DNA of 64,000 nt from Gymnothorax reevesii (taxonomy: Eukaryota > Chordata > Actinopteri > Anguilliformes > Muraenidae). The stretch is taken from positions 2,746,001-2,810,000 of the forward strand of contig CM056573.1 of the NCBI GenBank assembly GCA_029721435.1, in the 5' to 3' direction. The translations under genes and the position numbers were made by a program. Each line of letters begins with the position of its first letter. The first letter of the stretch is position 1. Below are positions 55,960 to 64,000 of the stretch, piece after piece. The notes beneath the pieces were generated by a model. That model had not been told where the DNA came from, ran no database searches, and was given only the letters and a program-made list of their open reading frames with translations.

Positions 55960-58900
55960 AAATTCATGAAAATATTGGTTCCATTAGCGTGTTGACCTGA
56001 CTGAAATGTCCCGTCATTAAAACCAACTGAAGAGCGCACACACATTTCGAAGAAAGGACATCCATTTTCATAACATTGTACTGAAGTGAATACTAAACCG
56101 TGACTCACTAAATGATCTGGTTGCTTTTTCCCCACCACACAAAGGTCCTCACTCTATTAACACAGTGATGCACCAGTGGGAATGCCGGCTAAAATTTCTG
56201 CTGCGCTCGCCTCTCGTCCGCCTTGCGTGCTGGAAGCCCATTTTCTTTTCAAAGTGGCAGTAAAAATACGCATCAGTTAATTATTCAGACTGTTGTCAGA
56301 TGTGGCAGATGCTGAGATGTCGCTGTTTTGGCTGAAAAAAATGAGGCAGATGCCTGTAAGTGGTGCCGCCCTTGAGAAACACAAACATTACACTCTCAGA
56401 AACAGGCAAACAGGCTGCGGCACTCAAGCAGTCTTCAGGCGACCCGTGCGTACACGCCGGCTCTGTTTCGCTCGCAGCCGCTCCTCGCGCGCGCTAATAA
56501 ACACACCCCCTTACGCCCACAGACACATGCAGTCATCTGGAGAGTCCAGGGATGTGACTGCCTTTGGAGCATTACAGAGTGGGTGGGGGGCAACGGCTCC
56601 TGCGTCTCCATGGAAACAGGAAGGGAGGGCAGCCCACAATGCAATGCAAAAAAGCAAAGGCATTTAAACCTCAGCAGAGAGCCTGAGGACAACAAACACC
56701 AAACAATTTTTCAAATAATTTAATTGTAAAAATAAGGCATCTCAGATTGTCCCAGCCTCTTAGATTTCAAGTGCATCTATCTAGTACACTATTAATGCAC
56801 AGCTGATCGCCCATTCATTCATTCATTCGTGCAATCTGTCAATCACTGACTCACCCATTCAATCATCAGATAACCACGCTTGAGAGCTTTAAATTTCCCA
56901 CTCCTGGAACAGAGGGACACGTGTCATGCTATGTAATGCTCAGATAAGCCCTGAAACTCTTTCCAAAGCCTTATTTTAGCACAGAGAATTTAATTTCAAA
57001 ATGAAAATGACCAGGATTCACTTGCATGTAAACCTTTCACAACAATGTGTGCTTCTCACATTCTCATTAAAAAATACTTTCAATATTTTGCAAAATTGAA
57101 TATTGTAGAACATTAATATTCCTTAATCGCTAGTCTGTGATCTAGTTTGCTACTGATCAGAGCTGAACTCAGATCATGTATACCTTAGAAGTAAAATGAG
57201 GGGGTTAAACTGGTCCTATTGCGACCTCCAGTCTCTAATGTTCCGCTAGTCCCTGAATAACAATACGGCTTCAATTTTTTGTACAACCACGATTTTCTCA
57301 CAAACACACTTGTGGAGCCGGGAGGTGGGGTGGGTGGGGCATGGAGGAGATTGGAGTTCAGTTCACCTCATTGAAGGAAGGTCAAGCAAAACAGATTTCA
57401 GGATGGGTGCAGCAATGGAGAATTCATGCAAAATGAAAGCCAGTCAGCAGGAGAGGCCAAGCAGAGAGGGTAGGGTAACCAGCCAATAAGAGGGTCTGAA
57501 AAATGGATCGGTCCCTCAGGGCTATTCTCAACGAGTAGTGAGAGTTAGCTGGATGGATCAAAGATCATCGATGACAACATAAACATGCATCTTAGCCACT
57601 GCAGTCCCAATAAACCTACACCATCTTTTCTTATGCAAGGTTTCCATCTTCATTTTGGGGTGAGGAACCTGAATTTCTTATACAGAATATTCAAGTCCTA
57701 GGAGATTTATTATTTTGCAATGCCACATTCCTCACAGCCTGAGATATGGCAGATCTCAAAGGCTGACTTAGCAAATTTGCTAATTACATAACATGCTGGA
57801 TTCCAGGCCACTGTACATGTGTGACTTTAATCCCATTCCGTGTTTTAACTTCAGATGGATTCCTGCTCTAAATCCTGACAGTGCTGTTCACTAAAATGCC
57901 AACAAGCTTTTCATCACGAGCCGGATCGGTAAAGGTTTTACATAATTCACTGCCTCACTGTCAGACTGAAGCTGTTTAAGCTTTTTGTGACATGGGCTTT
58001 ACCCCACAGCGCTGGGATCACATGTTCTTATTTTGTAAACTTTCAGAAGCTCCATCTCAGTTTGTTTCACTAAAAGCCAAAGATGCTGCTTGCAGTACGC
58101 TGAGAGGTCTTTTTGCTTTTTTGACGACAATTTACTATTTTAACACATTTTTCTCAAAGACCAACCACCAGAGCTATTTATTGTCAATGTCGTCGCAGCA
58201 CCAAAAAAGCCTATTTTTTTCCAACTGTAACCGCAGTGTGTGCATGTAATTATGAGATTATGTGTATAAGTGCCCCTTTATATGTTAGTTATGTAAGCGT
58301 TTCTGCTACATGTCGTTAGTTACATGTGCGCACATTTGTTTTGATTTTATGCAAGGATTTACAGTACTCTACATGAGTGAGTGTTTATGAGTGTGACACA
58401 GGGATGGGGTGCCAAAGAAAACTATCATGTGAATATAAAATTAATGTTCTCTGACCCCTATACACCCAGGATATATTATTCATAAGGAGTCCAGCTGATA
58501 TGTCAACAAGCCAAAGAGGTGAACTACAGGTAGGATTCTAATACACGTACACTTCTTACAGCCTGTCGATATTGTTATATTGCTCAACCATGAAATATTC
58601 ATGTCTGAAGTGTAAAGTTATCTCAGGATTAAAGCTAAGCAGAAGGTGACAGTTTAACTGCGCAGTGATTAAAGCTCTTCATGTATAAACTCAAATTCAC
58701 AGGCCCCACCCATCATTACACTCAATCAGAGATAAGAGTCATTCAGAGGGGAGAGCATGGACACCCCAAAATGTTGCACTAATGTGCCGAATTTTCAAAA
58801 CTGAGATGTTAGTTTTAATGTAATAATTGTATTTCATACTACAAAAGGTCAAAAATCAATCAAATCTGGGAGGTATTGATGCATGGACTTAATGTAGGCT

Positions 58901-59242
58901 CTTAATGTTGCACCGAAACATAATTCAAGCATCTCTATGGGACGGCAGCTGTGCCTTACTAACACCATAGATGAGTAAGTAAGAATATTTCATAAGGGAG
59001 GAAGACTTTTCTCATAATTTTCAAAGGAATGTCATCTGTACCCTCACTAAAGCAGTTGATTTGTGTGCTTCACTGTTTTTTTGTTTTTTTGATATATAGT
59101 GTTACATTTCACACAGTTATTTACATTGAAAATATTTTAGAAATTTTCTAATGTTGACATGAAATAAGAATTATGTTTGCAGGCTGATAAGAGTTGACTG
59201 GGAGGTTCAGTCTTTCTTGCTTAAAAGCTTAAAGGACTTCAG
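55960..59242. other. Long non-coding stretch, nothing recognised
   Basis: About 3.3 kb with no supported gene. A short CATT microsatellite lies near 56813-56829 and a CpG-rich patch at 56440-56495. Confidence 0.5.
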
Positions 59243-59302
59243 CGAGAGGCGCCAGCACCTCGGGTGAGATGGCGGACAGCAGTATCCATGCGGAGGGGGC
59301 AG
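59243..59302 (+). other. Candidate 60-nt exon, or first exon with ATG
   Basis: GC-rich 60-nt segment preceded by ...GGACTTCAG and followed by a good donor, GGGGCAG|GTAAGC. It contains an ATG (59269-59271) in strong context opening MADSSIHAEGAG, so it could be a first coding exon or an internal exon. The opposite strand also reads openly. No matching neighbouring exon was found. Confidence 0.25.
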
Positions 59303-59569
59303 GTAAGCAGGTGTTATCGACGGTCCTGTGCACATTCGCAATTACGGTAAGCAGTGAAGCACATGAAAGGGGCAGTAATCTCAGGAAGTGCCCCCTCTGC
59401 CTTTCCAAAATCACCAAAATGTCAGAGCAGCCAAACTCCGCTCCAAACCTGCACATGTGCACTGAGGAAACCGGAAACACAGTATTATCCAGTAACACAT
59501 ATGATGCTGATGATGATTATTATTATTAGAAGTAGTAGTTTTAGTATTAGTATTTAATCATGTAAAACC

Positions 59570-60760
59570 CCAAGTCCAAAAAAAGTTGGAACTGTATAGA
59601 AAATGCAAATAAAATCAGACAGGAAAATTCTGAGGAGTTGATTCTCCCACTACCATATTGAAAACACTTCAACACCACATTATTTGATGCTTGAACTGGA
59701 ATTAAATTTTTAATTGAAAATAGTACATACTTGTTTTAATTTGCATCCTGCAACAAACTCCAAAAAGTTTGGCGCAGAGGTGATTTAGGATAAATAATGA
59801 TGAGACTAGTTGCAATGAGGTGATGTAAAACAGGATGTTAAAAAGGTGAGTGAAGATGATAAACAATTGTTAAACAGATGTTGTTTTACAAAAGAAGCTT
59901 CAAAAAAAGGCCTTACCCCTCAAGATGAAAGATGAGTCGAGGTGCGCCTTGGTCATTGTCAGACCAGTTGACGTTAGTTGCGCCCCCTCAATCACGACAA
60001 AAGTTCAGCATTGCTTTGGCTAAAGTAACGTAGCACTCAAAGTTTGCCATTTTCCCAGCAGATGCTTCAGCCTTTAATCCACCAATGTGAGGTCATGTTT
60101 TTCCCAAAGATAAATTAGTAGGATTTTGGGTGTTAAACTATTGAAAGATGGAAAGAATTCAGTTGATTCTTGGTGCATAAAGGGCAATGCAAAAACCACC
60201 TCTGAATGTGCATAATCTCTTATGCTAGAAACTGCATGGTCTTGAGAACTGTCCTGGAACTGGAATGGATATCATAACATGGACTTGGAAAGACTTTGTC
60301 AAACCTTTTTCAGTCAACAACATTTGCTGCCTCACCACAGATGCAAGCTTTTCTATGCAAAGCTGAAGCCCAACATCAATACTGTTCAAAAAAGCCGCTG
60401 ACTTCTCTGGGCTCAATGTCCTCTGGGAAAGAAAAATAGCTCAGAGAAGGCCTATTTCTTGGTTTGAGGAGTAACTATGTTTGTGTTGAATTTGCAGTGC
60501 TCTCCAGACCCAAGATGACAACGACAAGCATAAGCTACCAAAGCCAATATCTGTCAGGATATCGGGCAGCATGGTATGGAGCAGTGGAACTTTTGCAATG
60601 GCACATTTATGGCGAAATGATATGTATTAATTTTGGAGCAAAATATGCAGCCATCTTGATGTTGTCTGCTCTAGGGACATCCCGACATTTTCAGTGGAAC
60701 AACATCAAACCACTTTCTGCTTGCAAGACTTGACCAACTGTTGCCGTCAGTGTCAAAATG
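59570..60760 (+). mobile_element. Decayed Tc1/mariner-superfamily element
   Basis: The left part resembles the terminus of a common fish element with the AAAAAAGTTGG(G/A)AC motif (CCAAAAAAAGTTGGAACTGT at 59577 onward), and AAAAAGTTTGGCGCAGAGG follows at 59762. Transposase-derived words persist: near 60350 TTTCTATGCAAAGCTGAAGC, translating with shifts to FYAKLKPNINTVQKS. At 60590-60680 there is sequence similar to the following catalytic region. Stops and indels throughout, and no right terminus identified. Confidence 0.55.
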
Positions 60761-63120
60761 CCTGATGATTGCGATGAAAAGGCATATTGACATTAAACAA
60801 TAGTAAACAGACCACTGCAAAAACTTTTTTAGAGTCTGTTGCTGTTAGTCACATCACATATTTTCAGGTAATGCAGCTGAGAGACAATTCCACAAGTGTG
60901 AAGATCTACAATGATAGAAGTATATTTAATTTAGCAAATTAATATGATCAACAATTTACATTCTATGTTGTACAAAATGCCCCTAAAACTGCTGTTTAAT
61001 TGCACTTCAAGTCCAGTTTCCCCAGTTTATCACACATGGTGTGATAATATGGCAAAAAAGTTTGTATTAAGTCCTCAGGTAATTGATTAAATACTTTTGT
61101 GCAATTACTTTAAAAGTTCCTGTCTGGGGGAACTGGTACATGTAATTGAATCAAACAACAGGTATATAACATGAAAATATTATGCAAACACTGTTTGAAA
61201 GAAAACAGCACCCCTGAAATGAAGTATAACTGGCGGCAGAAAGCAACATGGCCTCTCAGGATTGTCGATGCGAGAGTCAGGAACTGACGAAAACTTGGTG
61301 CCCATGTGTGTAACTACAGCGTACTGAGGAACTACGACGCTGCGTATTGAGTATAAAATTGGATAAATCACTTAACATGACTTACAGGTGCGGTAACTGG
61401 TCTAACATTAGTGACAGGACCAGCATAGATGTTTAAGTTGCTTTTTTTGTGAAATGATGCTACAGGAAGTAGGTGAGGTGCATTTACTCTAATCGTTTCT
61501 GCACTCGAGGAGAACTCCTCTCCCTCTCCGGACACAACATGAAAGAAAAGGCTACTTTAGCTCAGAAAACAAAATCCTCTTCGCCTTGTGGAATCAATGG
61601 ATCATTCTGCCCCTTTCATGTCTCGCACTGGAACTGTAATAACATGCAGCTCTGTGACGTTCCTTCTCGTGTTGTGCTGTTTTAACTCCAGTGCATCCCC
61701 AATCACTCATACGTTTCTGTAATCTAGCGGGGAAAAAAAAAAATTTTGCATGTTTTTCATGCTCACTGTCGCAAATGATGCTAATTTATAAGTATAGGAG
61801 ATCAAACTACATGCAGCTCCCTTCAACCAATTGCAATTTTGAAATCAGTTATTCCTGCTTGAGCGCTCAATATCATAAATGCAGTTTGGCTGATTGCCAT
61901 CCTCTAGATATTTTCTCTCAGTTTCCAACCAAATAAATCAGTTTCCGAAGGTAATACTACATTCTGTAGATTCACCATGAGCCCTTCCACAGGTATTGTC
62001 CAGTACTTGGAAGGTTTTATGTGAATAATGATTAAATAAAGAGGAAAATATAGTTAGTATTGCAAATATGTCATTGTTCAAAACACCCATGTTGTCATCT
62101 AGAGCAGAGCCTCACTCCCTCAGGCATGGCTGCGACCTGAAGCTGTGGAGCGGACTGTTCCTGTGCCAGTTACTTGAGGCTGGAGTGACTCTTTTACCTC
62201 TCAGTTTCCATGTTTTAAAGTACAAATGTTGCCGATTGTATAATCTCACAATAAGCGTCAGCAACAGTCCCCACTGAAGTGACTCAAGCTCTCTTTACGC
62301 AGTCACTTCCTTTTCGCCAAGGGCACAGCACAGTGACCTCATCAAAGCCCGATCCTTTCTATTGAACACCTCTGATTCAGCCTCTTCTGTAAGGGTGACC
62401 ACAGCAATACACTCCCTGATCATCGCCAGTCTTACAGAAGGATAATATCCTTTGGTAGTCAGACACAATAGTATGCTATATTAAGTACAGAGGTTTGATA
62501 TTATACATAGCAGGGGTGAGTTTCAATAAAATAACACTGAGTTGGGTGCACCTCGGACCTTTATAGCAGCTTTGAAAAATAATGATCAGGGGAATTAGCA
62601 TACCAGTACCATCGTTATGAAAGGTGACCCTCTATAATATTGTTACTAATAAAATGCTGGCAACTTATGAGGAAAAAAGGTGGAAATATAGTACTAAAGC
62701 ACTAACATTACTCAATTTAAAATAACTGTAATGATACCTATCAAAAATTTATGTTTAAAATCAGCTCTGGACCAATGGACCCCTCTACTTTTTATATTCT
62801 GCATTTAATTCTTCTTTGTGTTTGAAATTAGACAATGAGGTCTTTGTTACGTGGAACAAAGTGGAATCAGTCTTTTCATAACCTCCAAAGGTAAGATCTT
62901 TGAAGAAATAGTTTGCTATTACTTTGATGAATAATCCATCCCCAACTGCCTTGGATGTACTGAGCATTGCATTGTTTGTTTGTTTTCTCAACAAGCTGTA
63001 TTCACACCCAAACCACCATTCTGGTCGGTGGCTGGATTACAGTCAGTAAAATGAGCACTGCACCTTCCAAACCAATGGTTTAGAAAACATTGTGGCATCT
63101 GCAAAAGTTGCTACTTCCTA
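60761..63120. other. Long non-coding stretch, nothing recognised
   Basis: About 2.4 kb with no supported gene or repeat. Confidence 0.5.
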
Positions 63121-63200
63121 ATGGTTAAGGTTAATGTTTAGGTTTGGGTTTAGGTTAAGTTTAAGTTAAGGTTAGGGTTCAGGGTTAGGACAAGGTAATC
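63121..63200 (-). repeat. Degenerate TTAGGG/TTAAGG-like tract
   Basis: About 75 bp of irregular GGTTAAGGTTA, GGTTTAGG and GGTTAGGGTT units, resembling in inverse the core of the repeat at 53340-53510. Confidence 0.6.
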
Positions 63201-63715
63201 ATGGTTTTTAGAAGTTTGTCATGACTCACACTTGCAAGTGTTACAGTCGCAGTTCAAGCGCCGTTCTCCCGAGGGAAGGTTGGCTGTTAGGTTGGCCCAA
63301 CCTCCTCTCTACATGGACTTTTTCACTTTATAAAAACATCATCTGATTTTCTGTTCCTCTGTCACTTAAACATTAATACAGCTCGTTTTGAGTCTTGCGC
63401 TTATCTGGTTGTTCTCTCAGAGGACGGACTCCTTTGTTTTAGAGTCATTGCCTGTAGGGCAGAGAGAGAGACCTGCAAACATAACAGGCAGCTGATTACT
63501 ATCCACAGCATCTGTCTCCTGCATTACGTTCCACAGCACTCACACACCACACAAAATGGTGGCCATTATCGCTTCATTTATTGCTATGGAAAGAAAAGAA
63601 AATATAGTACCATCAGTCCCCTGCTACAAATGGTAAATATGGCCATACAGAGGCTAACTTCATTTATTTAAAATAAAAAACAGTATCCGGAGGAAACATA
63701 CACATGATGGGTGTG
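63201..63715. other. Non-coding stretch, nothing recognised
   Basis: No supported gene or repeat. Confidence 0.5.
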
Positions 63716-63870
63716 ATGTACGTTGGGGATCAGAAGGTTGGTGGTTCAAACCCCAGCATTGCTGCATTAAGATTTGCAGCTGTGTGGCCGGAAAGGCATG
63801 GCCTACATCTCCCAAGGGGAGCATTGGTTCTGTCTAATCAACTCTCCAGGATAAATATGGCAACTAAACA
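63716..63870 (+). repeat. Possible tRNA-related SINE fragment
   Basis: GGTGGTTCAAACCCCAGC (63740 onward) matches the pol III B-box consensus GGTTCRANNCC, and AGAAGGTTG precedes it. A recognisable A box and a tail are lacking, so this is only a candidate. Confidence 0.3.
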
Positions 63871-64000
63871 ACTATAGTGTAATATATGTAACATATAGGT
63901 GCCAGGCCAAGAAGAAAGGTTTATGGGCAAAGTTTTTTGTTTTTTTTTCAATCAATCCTGTACTCTTTTTCAATACCTGTACTCTCAGGGAAATTGTTCA

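Noticed and set aside
63716..63870. A tRNA gene suggested by the GGTTCAAACC box
   Set aside because: No cloverleaf partners or A box at tRNA spacing; kept only as a weak SINE candidate.

Overview
This window is vertebrate nuclear DNA, most likely from a ray-finned fish. It is AT-rich, full of CA/GT microsatellites, and packed with the transposon mix typical of fish genomes: several Tc1-like DNA transposons, Ty3/gypsy elements of the Tf1/sushi and Gmr1-like groups, a CR1-type LINE, a tRNA-derived SINE and small palindromic MITEs. There is no bacterial-style gene organisation. No host protein-coding gene can be read with confidence. The only host-gene hints are a 33-nt microexon-like segment on the minus strand at 1189-1221 and a 60-nt exon-like segment near 59243. 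The window may therefore be intronic or intergenic.

Layout. 1-11 kb: MITEs sharing a CACTGTAAAA terminus (1295, 1621, 9549), a CT microsatellite, and two separate copies of a sushi-type LTR (3055-4545, itself interrupted by a LINE tail, and 7008-8077). 11.98-13.60 kb: a complete Tc1-like transposon with ~220-bp inverted repeats, a TA target duplication and a transposase broken by two frameshifts. 14.1-14.9 kb: a piggyBac-like MITE flanked by TTAA and a solo LTR with a perfect 5-bp target duplication. 16.5-22.0 kb: a decayed chromodomain-bearing Ty3/gypsy (Tf1/sushi) element on the minus strand with its 5' LTR and an apparent self-priming site. 22.9-26.0 kb: a nearly full-length CR1-like LINE with an esterase-like ORF1 remnant. 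26.7-29.4 kb: a foldback repeat, then a three-level nest (outer TIR element, inner TIR element, SINE).

33.8-39.8 kb: the main feature, a complete Gmr1-like Ty3/gypsy retrotransposon on the minus strand. It has two 508-bp LTRs that differ at one position by eye, an 18-nt tRNA-Pro-type primer binding site, and one uninterrupted 1583-codon gag-pol frame. Its domain order is Gag, protease, integrase, reverse transcriptase, RNase H, so integrase precedes RT as in Ty1/copia rather than in ordinary gypsy elements. All catalytic residues I looked for are present, so the insertion is young and possibly still competent.

40-64 kb: decayed Tc1 relics (42.1, 48.96, 50.1-51.8, 55.5, 59.6-60.8 kb), a solo sushi-type LTR with target duplication (47494-48765), three copies of a dispersed fish repeat ending in ATGGATGGA, a 190-bp direct duplication (43.1 and 45.2 kb), an inverted-repeat MITE at 52.7 kb, and degenerate CCCTAA-like tracts (53.3 and 63.1 kb).
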